DNA from: Ruminiclostridium sp.
GTDB lineage: Bacteria > Bacillota > Clostridia > Oscillospirales > Ruminococcaceae
NCBI GenBank assembly: GCA_017935365.1
Contig: JAGBHT010000014.1
Span: forward strand, 1-33,889
DNA: 33,889 nucleotides
Direction of reading: 5' to 3'
Shown: piece by piece, positions 1-7,680 of the stretch
Layout of the letters: each line of letters opens with the position of its first letter
Position numbering within the stretch: position 1 is the first letter of the stretch
Position numbers and translations under genes: made by a program
The notes under the pieces: model-generated
The model's database searches: none
What the model saw: only the letters and a program-made list of their open reading frames with translations
Told to the model about the DNA's origin: nothing

Positions 1-184
1 CGAGACGGTCCTGAAATATGCCGACGGCATGACCGTAAAGCAGATCGCCGAAGAAGACGGTATCACCGTCAATACGGTGAACTATTATCTCAGAAAGGCG
101 TACAAAAAACTGAACGTCCACAGCCGACAGGAGCTTGCCGAGCTGCTCGGAAGCATAGGTATTACCCCAAATATGAACTCATAA
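1..184 (+). CDS. LuxR-family transcriptional regulator, C-terminal HTH (partial, 5' end outside window)
   Basis: An open frame enters the window at base 2 and runs 60 codons to TAA at 182-184. The peptide has the LuxR/FixJ-type DNA-binding pattern: 'MTVKQIAEEDGITVNTVNYY' followed by 'LRKAYKKLNVHSRQELAELL', i.e. a scaffold helix, recognition helix and the usual K(L)xVxSRxEL ending. Only this effector domain is present, so the sensory or receiver part and the regulated signal cannot be told. It is the only rightward gene at this end and is closed by a hairpin terminator directly after the stop. The family assignment is secure; its target genes are unknown. Confidence 0.85.
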   Translation, partial: ETVLKYADGMTVKQIAEEDGITVNTVNYYLRKAYKKLNVHSRQELAELLGSIGITPNMNS

Positions 185-189
185 AAGCC

Positions 190-227
190 AAACAGCTCGG
201 AGATCGTTCTGACCTCGGAGCTGTTTT
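190..227 (+). terminator. Intrinsic terminator of the LuxR-type gene
   Basis: An 8-bp stem AACAGCTC (191-198) / GAGCTGTT (218-225) runs into TTTT. It lies 6 bases after the stop codon of the regulator. Confidence 0.7.
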
Positions 228-242
228 CATCTGTATATAAAG

Positions 243-276
243 AAAAATCCGACCATCTTTTCGATGATCGGATTTT
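243..276 (-). terminator. Intrinsic terminator of the leftward pncA-pncB operon
   Basis: A 14-bp stem AAAATCCGACCATC (244-257) / GATGATCGGATTTT (263-276) has a 5-base loop. On the minus strand the one imperfect pair becomes a G-U wobble and the stem is followed by a T-rich tract. It lies just after the nitroreductase remnant. It could also back up the rightward terminator at 190-227. Confidence 0.75.
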
Positions 277-296
277 CTCTTGTCCCGTACCGGCTT

Positions 297-587
297 TCAC
301 CCATTGGTCAATTTTTGTCCCTTTGAGCGAAAACCCTTCAGCTTGTCGCTCTTTTTTCCTATAAGCACAATATAATTTGTCACGCCGGAAAACTTGCCGT
401 AGTGTGCCATAAAGCTGTCAAATGCTTTCGGCTCGTCGGTCACAAGCTGAATATGAAGACCGCTTTGTGCATTTATCCGGTCAATATGCTCACCTATTAT
501 ATTAAGCTTTTCCTGTTCTATCTTTCTGTCACCGTCATAGGCTCTTACTGCATGGCGGTTTTCCATTGCCGTAATAATATCTGTCAT
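297..587 (-). pseudogene. Nitroreductase-family protein, 3'-truncated remnant
   Basis: The first ~83 of 96 residues look like the N-terminal part of a nitroreductase-family flavoprotein: 'MENRHAVRAYDGDRKIEQEK' is the R-S/A-V-R-x-Y/F FMN-binding start, followed by the 'YGKFSGVTNYIVLIGKK' segment typical of the putative-TM-nitroreductase branch. Family members are usually 200-250 residues. Here the frame runs out of homology-like sequence after 'KKSDK' and ends with a basic tail, then the operon terminator. Residues that would complete the FMN site and dimer interface are missing, so activity is unlikely. It is the last gene of the operon, 11 bases after the acetyltransferase gene. A short real protein is possible but less likely. 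Confidence 0.65.
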
Positions 588-598
588 TATGTGCCTCT

Positions 599-1015
599 TT
601 ACAGTAACTTTGTCATAAGAATATGTGGACAGAATTCATCAAGATATTCACTGCCCTGTTTTTTGTAGCCTTGCTTTTCATAAAAACCCGATACGCGCGT
701 CTGTGCGGAAAGTGAAACCGACTTTCCGCCGTCCTCTTTTATCTTCTGTTCGGCAAAAGATAAAATTTTATCGCCAAGGTGCATACCTCTGCACTCTTTT
801 ATAACCGCTATCCTGCCAACCATGTAGGAATTATGTTCGTCATCGTAAAAATAACGGCATACCGCAACGGGCTTTGCTCCGTCATAACCTACTATGTGCT
901 TTGCAATTTTATCAGTATCGTCAAATTCTATCTCAAAGCCCTGTTCTTCCACAAATACAGATATCCTTATCTGCTTTGCGTCCTCACAAAGCTTGTCATA
1001 CACCTTGAATGTCAT
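599..1015 (-). CDS. GNAT-family N-acetyltransferase
   Basis: The 138-residue protein is the size of a single GNAT domain. The acetyl-CoA-binding motif is seen as 'VGRIAVIKECRGMHLGDKIL' (R/Q-x-x-G-x-G/A version R-G-M-H-L-G), preceded by the beta4 strand and followed by 'LSAQTRVSGFYEKQGYKKQG', the usual C-terminal F-Y-x-x-x-G-F/Y segment. The N-terminus ('LCEDAKQIRISVFVEEQGFE') resembles the ElaA/YjcF branch. The acceptor substrate cannot be deduced. The ATG directly follows the TAA of the mannanase gene, with an AAGGGAG ribosome site inside that gene's last codons, so translation is probably coupled. Confidence 0.85.
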   Translation of the reverse strand: MTFKVYDKLCEDAKQIRISVFVEEQGFEIEFDDTDKIAKHIVGYDGAKPVAVCRYFYDDEHNSYMVGRIAVIKECRGMHLGDKILSFAEQKIKEDGGKSVSLSAQTRVSGFYEKQGYKKQGSEYLDEFCPHILMTKLL

Positions 1016-2128
1016 TTATTCTCCCTTTGTGAAAACACTGCACTTTTTTGAAGTCTGCTTTATTCCGTTTTCACCGTTTATAAGATTTTCGCCCCAGTCA
1101 GCCGAAAGTGCTGAGCCGTCCCAGTTATTTGCAATGTCAAGATACTCAACACCGCCGCTGTTGCCTTTCCAGCTCCAGCCAAGATATCCTATGCCGTTAT
1201 CCTGACAATACTTCATTATAAAAGCTTCGTCTACGTCGCCGTCGGTATGTGTATAACCAAATTCACCGACAATTACACACAATCCGTTATCTGTAGCATA
1301 TTTCAGATTTTTCTCAATAACCGAGCTGTTCTTTCCCGCCGTGCCGTACATATGAACCGCAAACATAGTATTCCTGTCGGGGTCGGATTCAAATACTTCC
1401 TTGCCGTAGTCGCCTATACTCTTTGCGTATTGTGCCCAACCTGCCGCATCAACAAGAATGGTATTCTTTATACCAGCTTCTCTTAGCTTCGGAATAGCGT
1501 CAACGTAACCGTCACGCCATAATTTGCTGTCCCAACTTCCTGCCCACTCATTTGCGATATTAAGTATCACATACTGCTCTTTACCTATAAGAGCGTTTTT
1601 CATCTCTATCCAGTAATCCGTTGCATTGTTAAGTGAACTGATTTCGTCTTTGCCTGTGGCGTCGTGAACTTCAACTATGGCTATCATCTCATTGTCTATA
1701 CAGAGATTTATAACGGTTTCAAGCATATCCTCGGTGTCTTTTGTCCACTGTTCACCATCAGAGCATACAACTCTTACTACGTTTGAACCTGTTTCGGCAA
1801 TCGCCTTGATAGCTGTGGTATCTTCATCAAGATACCATGTATGAGCATGATTTATACCACGCATTATAAATTCTTCGCCGTTTACGTCTAACAGTTTCGT
1901 ACCGTTGACCCTGAATCCGCCGGTAGTTGTCTGTGTTCCGGAAGAATCGTCCGATTTATTATCCGATGATTCGTCTTTGCTTTCTTCCTGCGACTGTGTC
2001 TGACTTGTAACACTGTTCTCAGCAGAAGAGTTATCGGCTGATGAAACATCTGAGTTTACGGTTTGCGAACAGCCCGCCAATAAAATCACCAAAGCCGCAC
2101 AGAGCGTTAATGTTAATCCTTTTTTCAT
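1016..2128 (-). CDS. GH5 beta-mannanase-like lipoprotein (subfamily 8 type)
   Basis: Residues 1-20 are a lipoprotein signal peptide (KK, hydrophobic core, lipobox LAGC with Cys20). Residues ~21-70 form a Ser/Asp/Glu/Thr-rich linker, and ~71-365 form one GH5 barrel. The body follows GH5_8 endo-1,4-beta-mannanases closely: 'MRGINHAHTWY', 'VVRVVCSDGEQWT', 'VEVHDATG', 'ILNIANEW' (acid/base Glu194), 'AVHMYGTAG', 'VIVGEFGYTHTDGD' (nucleophile Glu289) and 'GWSWKGNSGG'. Both catalytic acids are present. It would be anchored on the outer face of the membrane and cut mannan or glucomannan. No carbohydrate-binding module is seen. It sits 6 bases after pncB and touches the GNAT gene, an unusual operon for a polysaccharidase. 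Substrate is inferred from family resemblance. Confidence 0.88.
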   Translation of the reverse strand: MKKGLTLTLCAALVILLAGCSQTVNSDVSSADNSSAENSVTSQTQSQEESKDESSDNKSDDSSGTQTTTGGFRVNGTKLLDVNGEEFIMRGINHAHTWYLDEDTTAIKAIAETGSNVVRVVCSDGEQWTKDTEDMLETVINLCIDNEMIAIVEVHDATGKDEISSLNNATDYWIEMKNALIGKEQYVILNIANEWAGSWDSKLWRDGYVDAIPKLREAGIKNTILVDAAGWAQYAKSIGDYGKEVFESDPDRNTMFAVHMYGTAGKNSSVIEKNLKYATDNGLCVIVGEFGYTHTDGDVDEAFIMKYCQDNGIGYLGWSWKGNSGGVEYLDIANNWDGSALSADWGENLINGENGIKQTSKKCSVFTKGE

Positions 2129-2134
2129 TATTTT

Positions 2135-3586
2135 TTACTTCTTTCCGTTCTTTGATCCTTCAAGTAATGATGTCTTAACGTCCCAGAGCTTCTTTGATAA
2201 ATCCACATAATAAGTATGCGGATTTTCAAAACGCTTTACCTCATCCCAGAGCGTTTCCAACTGCTCGGCGCAGTAAATCTTGATTTCATACAGCGACGGC
2301 TGTTTGTAAACAAGCTCGCCGTTTTTGAATACCGTTACATGGAGTTCTCTCGCCGTGTAGTCCGTAAGCGTCTTTGTTTTCCAGATCGCATCGGGGTCAA
2401 AAATAGTGTGAGGTTTTGTATCATCAATTACTTCATCGTATACACAAAGTTCGTCTGCAAGCGCCTTTCCGCTTTCATTGTCATAGAAACGGTACACCTT
2501 CTTGAAATGAGGATTTGTGATCTTTGCGGTATTTTCGCTTATCTTTATCTTTGGGATAATATTTCCCTGTTCGTCCTCTACTGCCGCCAGCTTATAAACA
2601 CCGCCGAATACAGGGGCGCTCTTGGCTGTAATAAGTCTTTCGCCGACACCGAAAGTATCGATCTTGGCTTCCTGCATCATAAGGTCACGGATAAGATATT
2701 CGTCAAGCGAATTTGACGCTACTATCTTACAGCTTTTAAGTCCTGCTTCATCAAGCATCTTCCTTGCTTTTTTAGACAGATAGGATATGTCGCCCGAATC
2801 AAGTCTGATGCCGAAGTTTGTAATGCCCTTAGGCACAAGCACTTCCTTGAACGCCTTTATCGCATTCGGCACACCGCTTTTAAGCGTATTATATGTGTCA
2901 ACGAGCAGTACGGCATTATCCGGGTAAATCTCACAGTATGTCTTGAATGCGTCATACTCGGTATCAAACATCTGCACCCACGAATGAGCCATTGTTCCGC
3001 CTGCCGGAACACTGTACTTATAATCGGTCAATGTACACGCAGTGCCCGCACAACCGCCTATATATGCCGCTCTTGCGCCTATTACCGCACCGTCTGCACC
3101 CTGCGCTCTTCTTGAACCGAATTCAAGCACTGTTCTGCCGTTTGCCGCTCTGACTATACGGTTTGCCTTTGTGGCAATCAGCGACTGATGATTGATGGCA
3201 AGCAGAATATAGGTTTCTACAAGCTGTGCTTCAATAGCAGGTGCTTTTACGGTAAGTACAGGCTCATGAGGGAACACGGGCGTACCTTCCGGAACGGCGT
3301 ATATATCGCCTGTAAATCTGAAATCTTTCAGATACTCAAGAAAATCATCATCAAAAATCTTCTTGCTACGCAGAAATTCTATATCCTCGGCAGAAAAATG
3401 AAGATCTTTTATATAATCTATTATCTGTTCAAGTCCTGCCGCAATAGCAAAACCGCCGTTGTCCGGAACGTTTCTGAAAAACACGTCAAAATAAGTTGTG
3501 CGCTTGTAAAAGCCGTTCTTGAAATAGCCGTTTGCCATTGTCAGCTCATAGAAATCGCACAACATGGTGAAGTTGTCCTTGTTCAT
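2135..3586 (-). CDS. pncB: Nicotinate phosphoribosyltransferase
   Basis: The 483-residue protein matches bacterial nicotinate phosphoribosyltransferase, which joins nicotinate to PRPP with ATP hydrolysis to give nicotinate mononucleotide in the cytosol. Visible signatures are the start 'LCDFYELTMANGYF', the 'LEFGSRRAQGADGA' loop (about 154-167), the 'PAGGTMAHSWVQMF' segment holding the family's phosphorylated His (His201), and 'GIRLDSGDISYLSKKAR' that binds the phosphoribosyl group. The gene lies 14 bases after the nicotinamidase-like gene, giving a two-step nicotinamide-to-NaMN salvage unit. A TTTTGCTCC ribosome site complement (AGGAG on the coding strand) lies just upstream of the ATG. Confidence 0.95.
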   Translation of the reverse strand: MNKDNFTMLCDFYELTMANGYFKNGFYKRTTYFDVFFRNVPDNGGFAIAAGLEQIIDYIKDLHFSAEDIEFLRSKKIFDDDFLEYLKDFRFTGDIYAVPEGTPVFPHEPVLTVKAPAIEAQLVETYILLAINHQSLIATKANRIVRAANGRTVLEFGSRRAQGADGAVIGARAAYIGGCAGTACTLTDYKYSVPAGGTMAHSWVQMFDTEYDAFKTYCEIYPDNAVLLVDTYNTLKSGVPNAIKAFKEVLVPKGITNFGIRLDSGDISYLSKKARKMLDEAGLKSCKIVASNSLDEYLIRDLMMQEAKIDTFGVGERLITAKSAPVFGGVYKLAAVEDEQGNIIPKIKISENTAKITNPHFKKVYRFYDNESGKALADELCVYDEVIDDTKPHTIFDPDAIWKTKTLTDYTARELHVTVFKNGELVYKQPSLYEIKIYCAEQLETLWDEVKRFENPHTYYVDLSKKLWDVKTSLLEGSKNGKK

Positions 3587-3600
3587 TTTCTTTTGCTCCT

Positions 3601-4122
3601 TTATTTTATTATTATATGCATACTTTCCATTGTATCGAGCGCAGATTTATGAAGGCTTTCATCGTTCGATGCAGTAAGCGTACTGTCTACGATTATATCC
3701 GCATCGGGTAAAGCGGTCTTTGCAAGTATCGCATTGGTAACAACGCAGATATTAGTTACAACGCCTACAAGTTCAACGGAACTGTAGCAGGCAGTTTTCA
3801 AATACTCGTAAAGTGCGTCTGAGCCGAATGTACTTTTCCTGAATACGATATCTTCATCGGAAACGCAGTCGGCAACACTTCCGTACAGCTTATATCCGTC
3901 CGTATTCTCTATGCAATGTGGAACAGGCAGATGCTTGCCCTCATAGCTGTCCATATAGTCGTCATAATGCGTATCAAGGGTGAAGATAACATCGTCACCG
4001 CTTACATGATAGGAATTGATCTTGTTGGCAATGCCTAGTTCAAGCGCTTTAGCCTTTTCAAAACCCAGCGAACCGCTCACAAAATCATTCTGATAATCCA
4101 CTACTATTAAACACTTTTTCAT
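3601..4122 (-). CDS. pncA: Isochorismatase-family cysteine hydrolase, probable nicotinamidase
   Basis: The 173-residue protein has the Asp-Lys-Cys triad of the family: Asp9 in 'LIVVDYQNDFV', Lys96 in 'VFRKSTFGS' and Cys126 in 'GVVTNICVVTNA'; 'FTLDTH' supplies candidate metal ligands Asp50 and His52. Nicotinamidases deaminate nicotinamide to nicotinate, and the next gene is pncB, which uses the product; this context is the main reason for choosing PncA over other isochorismatase-like hydrolases. I use the second ATG as start, because AAAGGGG lies 8 bases before it while the upstream ATG (4140) has no ribosome site. It is first in the operon and has a good promoter at 4152-4180. Confidence 0.85.
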   Translation of the reverse strand: MKKCLIVVDYQNDFVSGSLGFEKAKALELGIANKINSYHVSGDDVIFTLDTHYDDYMDSYEGKHLPVPHCIENTDGYKLYGSVADCVSDEDIVFRKSTFGSDALYEYLKTACYSSVELVGVVTNICVVTNAILAKTALPDADIIVDSTLTASNDESLHKSALDTMESMHIIIK

Positions 4123-4151
4123 AGCTACAGCCCCTTTCATATTATGATACT

Positions 4152-4180
4152 ATTTTACACCTATTTTAAGGACTTGTAAA
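4152..4180 (-). promoter_or_regulatory. Sigma-A-type promoter of the pncA-pncB operon
   Basis: Reading leftward, the -35 box TTTACA (4175-4180) and the -10 box TAAAAT (4152-4157) are separated by exactly 17 bases. The start codon follows about 30 bases on. Confidence 0.65.
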
Positions 4181-4227
4181 GAGATTTAAACGGCATAGAA
4201 AAATTTTAAGCAAGGCAGTTATATCGA

Positions 4228-4256
4228 TTGACAGCCGGGAAAATAACTGATATACT
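4228..4256 (+). promoter_or_regulatory. Sigma-A-type promoter of the divergent membrane-protein genes
   Basis: A consensus TTGACA (4228-4233) and TATACT (4251-4256) are spaced by 17 bases. The predicted transcript starts near 4263, so the ribosome site GGAG at 4281-4284 serves the ATG at 4291. It is back-to-back with the pncA promoter, with ~47 bases between the two -35 boxes. Confidence 0.75.
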
Positions 4257-4273
4257 TTGATAAGGAGTATTAT

Positions 4274-4294
4274 ATGAAACGGAGAAATCTATGA
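4274..4294 (+). other. Possible six-codon leader ORF overlapping the next start (ATGA)
   Basis: ATG at 4274 is followed by five more codons (peptide MKRRNL) and TGA at 4292-4294, which shares ATGA with the start of the next gene. AAGGAG lies at 4262-4267, 6 bases upstream, but the predicted transcription start (~4263) falls on it, so use of this ORF is doubtful. Confidence 0.25.
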
Positions 4295-4776
4295 TATACG
4301 CTAATCCCTCATTTGAAACAGAAAAATACACCCACGCTTTCGGCAGAATGCTATGGTGGATAGTTTGTCTAATATCAATGTTTTCGGTCGGTGTAGGCGT
4401 TACCGCAATCGGTCTTTGCTCTGCGTCTGTACTCAGGATAACAAGCACTGTTTTGCAGGACTGCACAGCGGTCATTCTTATACTGTTCTTTGCCGTAATG
4501 CTGATCATATACTTTATCGGACTGCTGAGATTTGCATTGGTGCTCACAACATCATACAAATTTGACGGCAATACGATAATCAAAGGTACTATCAGAGCAA
4601 AAGGCGGACTTATTTCAAAAATAACAGCGAACACTGATTTTGAATTTGTAAAGGCGTATTTCGATACCGACAGATACAAAAAGACAGTTTACGAAAACGC
4701 CGTTCTTTTCGGTGAAACCAAACGTTATCTGATATACAACAGCAACGGCAGAACCATAAAGATATTGAAAATCTAA
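4291..4776 (+). CDS. Hypothetical membrane protein, two transmembrane segments
   Basis: The 161-residue protein has two hydrophobic stretches at about 20-44 and 58-86, then a soluble C-terminal region of ~70 residues ('YKFDGNTIIKGTIRAKGGLI...') rich in beta-type residues. The positive pattern suggests both termini face the cytoplasm. I recognise no family. CGGAGAAATCT precedes the ATG, and a consensus promoter lies 35 bases upstream. The next gene begins 6 bases after its stop and also encodes a membrane-anchored protein, so the two probably act together. It is divergent from the pncA operon. Confidence 0.7.
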   Translation: MIYANPSFETEKYTHAFGRMLWWIVCLISMFSVGVGVTAIGLCSASVLRITSTVLQDCTAVILILFFAVMLIIYFIGLLRFALVLTTSYKFDGNTIIKGTIRAKGGLISKITANTDFEFVKAYFDTDRYKKTVYENAVLFGETKRYLIYNSNGRTIKILKI

Positions 4777-4782
4777 GACAGT

Positions 4783-5226
4783 ATGCCAGATCTGCGCATT
4801 GCCGAAAATGCGGTGAAAAAATCGGTAGCGGTCAGAGTTTTTGCAAGAGCTGTTTTGATATTTGCTATCTTTCTGGCACTGGAAATAACCGATTTATGTA
4901 TAGGCTATGCAAAAAACGACACGGTAAACAATGCCATTTCCGAAAGCAACGCTATAGTTGAAGAGATACTCACCGAAAACGGCTACTCGGTGCAGAAGAT
5001 TAGTAACACTGTATTCCTTTACAGCAAGTCCACAACAGACAACAGCCGTACATCTCAGCTGAAAATTATATATGACAAAAGCGGAAATATCGATAGATCC
5101 GAAACAGAAATGTTCATAGAAAACGAAAACGATATATCAGCACTGGAGAAGCTTCTGAACATTTTTTGTAAATCTCAAAGCACCGAAGAATTTGTCACCG
5201 CTGTGCGAAAGCAGCTTGACGGCTAA
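4783..5226 (+). CDS. Hypothetical membrane-anchored protein
   Basis: The 147-residue protein has a basic N-terminus, one membrane segment at about 20-41 ('ARAVLIFAIFLALEITDLCI') and a hydrophilic domain that would face outside. No family is recognised. There is no clear ribosome site ahead of the ATG, so it probably depends on the gene 6 bases upstream. The stop codon at 5224-5226 is followed in the same frame by 29 coding-like codons (see 5227-5316), so this may be a protein shortened by a nonsense mutation. Confidence 0.6.
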   Translation: MPDLRIAENAVKKSVAVRVFARAVLIFAIFLALEITDLCIGYAKNDTVNNAISESNAIVEEILTENGYSVQKISNTVFLYSKSTTDNSRTSQLKIIYDKSGNIDRSETEMFIENENDISALEKLLNIFCKSQSTEEFVTAVRKQLDG

Positions 5227-5316
5227 ACTTCAAATGCAAAGCTGACGCTCGATAACGGTCAGACATTAAGGCTTGGTAAAAGCGGCGGTTATACTGAGAT
5301 ACATACAAGCTTCTGA
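5227..5316 (+). pseudogene. In-frame coding-like tail after the stop of the preceding gene
   Basis: Directly after TAA at 5224-5226 the same frame stays open for 29 codons to TGA at 5314-5316. It reads 'KLTLDNGQTLRLGKSGGYTE' plus a short end, with ordinary codon use and no start codon of its own. It ends 12 bases before the terminator. The simplest reading is the lost C-terminus of the upstream protein; a remnant of another gene is the alternative. Confidence 0.4.
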
Positions 5317-5328
5317 ATACAAAAACAA

Positions 5329-5362
5329 CCCTGCGGTCACTTCATTTTACCGCAGGGCATTT
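5329..5362. terminator. Bidirectional intrinsic terminator
   Basis: A perfect 9-bp stem CCCTGCGGT (5329-5337) / ACCGCAGGG (5349-5357) has an 11-base loop, with T-rich sequence on both sides (TTTT after it on the plus strand, TTGTTTTT on the minus strand). It separates two convergent operons. Confidence 0.85.
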
Positions 5363-5593
5363 TCATTTATTCAGTAATTTTTGCAGAAGACTGAGATTAT
5401 CGTTTCTTATCTGCTCCGTTCCGGCTTTATCGGGAACGTATACTCCGCTATCCGAAAGGATAACCGCATCGCCCTCTCTGACATCGGGAGAAAGTTTATC
5501 TCTGTCAATTATGATCTGCCTGTCGTCATCGAAGATCACAGCTTTATTATCTTCAAATCTGTCAACCGTAAGCATAATATTCTCCTTATTCAA
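5363..5593 (-). CDS. DUF3006-family small protein
   Basis: The 76-residue protein matches the DUF3006 pattern: 'MLTVDRFEDNKAVIFDDDRQ', an RDKLSPDVREGDAV core and 'GVYVPDKAGTEQIRNDNLSL'. These are small all-beta proteins of unknown role, often encoded beside ComEC-like metallo-beta-lactamase proteins; no such gene is next to it here. TAAGGAG lies 6 bases before the ATG and overlaps the stop of the preceding small membrane-protein gene, so the two are probably translationally coupled. It is the last gene before the terminator. Confidence 0.75.
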   Translation of the reverse strand: MNKENIMLTVDRFEDNKAVIFDDDRQIIIDRDKLSPDVREGDAVILSDSGVYVPDKAGTEQIRNDNLSLLQKLLNK

Positions 5594-5846
5594 AATACGG
5601 TAAGTACAGGTCAGTTACCGCAATATTTACCGCGTGACTTCTGTTACCGAATATCCAGCTCCAGCTCGGAAGTTTCTCAATATTCAATATATGCTCGTTT
5701 AGGGTGAGGAAAGCAAAAATGCACACAGCAATAATAACTGCCACAATAAAAACATTAGTGCTTTTTCTTCTGCATTTTACTCCTGCCGCCGCTCTTATTG
5801 CCCTGTCGTTGATTCGTCTTTGCTTTTGGAAAGGAGTTCTTGCCAT
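5586..5846 (-). CDS. Small single-pass membrane protein, overlapping the ygiQ-like gene
   Basis: The 86-residue protein has a basic N-terminus (about 30 residues, many Arg/Lys), one membrane helix at about 31-49 ('[19 protein letters not shown]') and a 35-residue outer tail. No family is recognised. The ATG at 5846 lies inside the end of the radical-SAM gene in another frame, giving a 92-base overlap. AAAAGGAG sits 9 bases upstream of this ATG, which supports the overlapping start; no other ATG exists in the frame. Its stop overlaps the ribosome site of the DUF3006 gene. Confidence 0.6.
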   Translation of the reverse strand: MARTPFQKQRRINDRAIRAAAGVKCRRKSTNVFIVAVIIAVCIFAFLTLNEHILNIEKLPSWSWIFGNRSHAVNIAVTDLYLPYFE

Positions 5847-7665
5847 TTTTCACAGCTCCTTTTCTGTTCTGTTCTAAAGATAATCCATCGGGAGTAATAA
5901 GACATTCCTTACCGTAACCGATAAGGTCACGTCTGCCCGATCTTATGAGCGCCTTTGCGACTATCTGTTTGTTCTCTTTCTTATAATACTGTAATAGCGC
6001 TCTCTGCATCTCTTTTTCTTTGGGGTCGCGCGGAATATACACTTCCTGCATTGTGTAAGGATCAAGACCCGTATAATACATTGCCGTTGATATAGTTCCC
6101 GGTGTCGGATAAAAATCCTGCACCTGCTCAGGTCTTATATTGTGCTTTTTCAGGAACACCGCAAGTTCTACTGCTTCCTTAATTGTGCAACCGGGGTGTG
6201 ACGACATAAGATACGGTACTAAATACTGCTCTTTTCCGCATTCCTTTGTGTACTTGTAGAACTTCTTTTCAAAATCCTCATACACTTCAATATGCGGTTT
6301 GCCCATGAGATCAAGTACCTTGTTACTTGCGTGTTCGGGAGCGACTTTAAGCTGTCCGCTGACATGATGCTCGACAAGCTCTTTGAAAAACTCGTCATTC
6401 TTATCTTTCATCATATAGTCGTATCTTATACCTGAGCGGATAAACACACGCTTGACATTTTTTATAGAGCGGATTTTTCTCAGCATTTCAAGGTATTCGC
6501 TGTGGTCAACCTTAAGCGCAGGGCATGGTTCGGGCGCAAGACACTTTTTACCCTTGCAAAGTCCCGCTTTCTCCTGCTTGTCACAGGACGTTCTGCGGAA
6601 GTTTGCGGTAGGTCCGCCGACGTCATGGATATATCCCTTGAAGCCCGGTTTCTTAGTAAGGTCGATTGCCTCATTGATAACCGATTCTTCACTTCTTGTC
6701 TGTATTCTTCTGCCCTGGTGCAGAGCAATTGAACAGAAATTGCAATAACCGAAGCAACCTCTGTTATGTGTTATTGAAAACTCAACTTCCTTTATTCCCG
6801 GTACTCCGCCGCCCTTTTCATAACACGGGTGGTAAGCCTTCATATACGGCAGTTCGTATGCCTTGTCAAACTCACTCTGCGTAAGGCTTCTCTGCGGCGG
6901 ATTCTGTACAAGCATCATATTTCCGTGACGCTGTACCATTGTCCTGCCGTAAACCTCGTCCTGCTCATCATATTGCTGTCGGCAGGATTTTGCATACGCT
7001 TTCTTGTTCTCGCTTACTATCTCGTAACTATCGCACTGTACAGCGCCGAGCGGCGTGTTCTTGGGTTCGGTAAGATAACAGGTTCCTCTGATATCGTGAA
7101 TTTCAGACAGCTTTTTGCCCTCGGCAAGCTCTCTGTAAAGCTGAACGATAGTCAGCTCACCCATACCGTACATAAGTAGCTGTGCTCCGCTGTCAACCAG
7201 TATTGAGGGCATAACTTTATCAGCCCAGTAATCGTAATGTGCAAAACGGCGCAGACTTGCCTCAAGTCCGCCGATAGCTATTTCTTTATGCGGAAACAGT
7301 CTTAACAGCGTCCTGCAATATACCGTAACCGCTCTGTCGGGGCGCTTTCCGCCCTTGCCGCCCTCAGAATAAGCGTCGTCCCAGCGCTTTTTCTTGAATA
7401 CGGTATAGTTAGATACCATACTGTCTATATTACCGCCTGTTACAAGAAAACAGTATTTGGGCTCGCCGAGCTTTTTGAAATCTTCATCTGTTACAGGCTG
7501 TGCGATTATTCCGACATTGCAACCGCAACTTTCAAGCATACGGGAGATGATCGCAATACCGAATGACGGGTGGTCAACATATGCGTCACCTGTAATGCAG
7601 ATGAAGTCAAGCTGTTCTATTCCCCTGTCCTTCATATCCTGTTTTGATATAGGTAAAAAAGGCAT
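5755..7665 (-). CDS. YgiQ family radical SAM protein (UPF0313)
   Basis: The 636-residue protein has the YgiQ architecture: a conserved N-terminal domain ('[20 protein letters not shown]', '[10 protein letters not shown]', 'GGLEASLRR'), then a radical-SAM core with the CxxxCxxC cluster motif at Cys304, Cys308 and Cys311 ('[20 protein letters not shown]'). It continues with 'APEHAS' and 'YLMSSHPGC' in the C-terminal half. The [4Fe-4S] cluster would cleave S-adenosylmethionine to a radical; the substrate is unknown for the family. The last ~40 residues are Lys/Arg/Gln-rich and overlap the next small gene. It begins 15 bases after the ftsK stop. Confidence 0.93.
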   Translation of the reverse strand: MPFLPISKQDMKDRGIEQLDFICITGDAYVDHPSFGIAIISRMLESCGCNVGIIAQPVTDEDFKKLGEPKYCFLVTGGNIDSMVSNYTVFKKKRWDDAYSEGGKGGKRPDRAVTVYCRTLLRLFPHKEIAIGGLEASLRRFAHYDYWADKVMPSILVDSGAQLLMYGMGELTIVQLYRELAEGKKLSEIHDIRGTCYLTEPKNTPLGAVQCDSYEIVSENKKAYAKSCRQQYDEQDEVYGRTMVQRHGNMMLVQNPPQRSLTQSEFDKAYELPYMKAYHPCYEKGGGVPGIKEVEFSITHNRGCFGYCNFCSIALHQGRRIQTRSEESVINEAIDLTKKPGFKGYIHDVGGPTANFRRTSCDKQEKAGLCKGKKCLAPEPCPALKVDHSEYLEMLRKIRSIKNVKRVFIRSGIRYDYMMKDKNDEFFKELVEHHVSGQLKVAPEHASNKVLDLMGKPHIEVYEDFEKKFYKYTKECGKEQYLVPYLMSSHPGCTIKEAVELAVFLKKHNIRPEQVQDFYPTPGTISTAMYYTGLDPYTMQEVYIPRDPKEKEMQRALLQYYKKENKQIVAKALIRSGRRDLIGYGKECLITPDGLSLEQNRKGAVKNGKNSFPKAKTNQRQGNKSGGRSKMQKKKH

Positions 7666-7680
7666 TTATTTCACTTTCCT

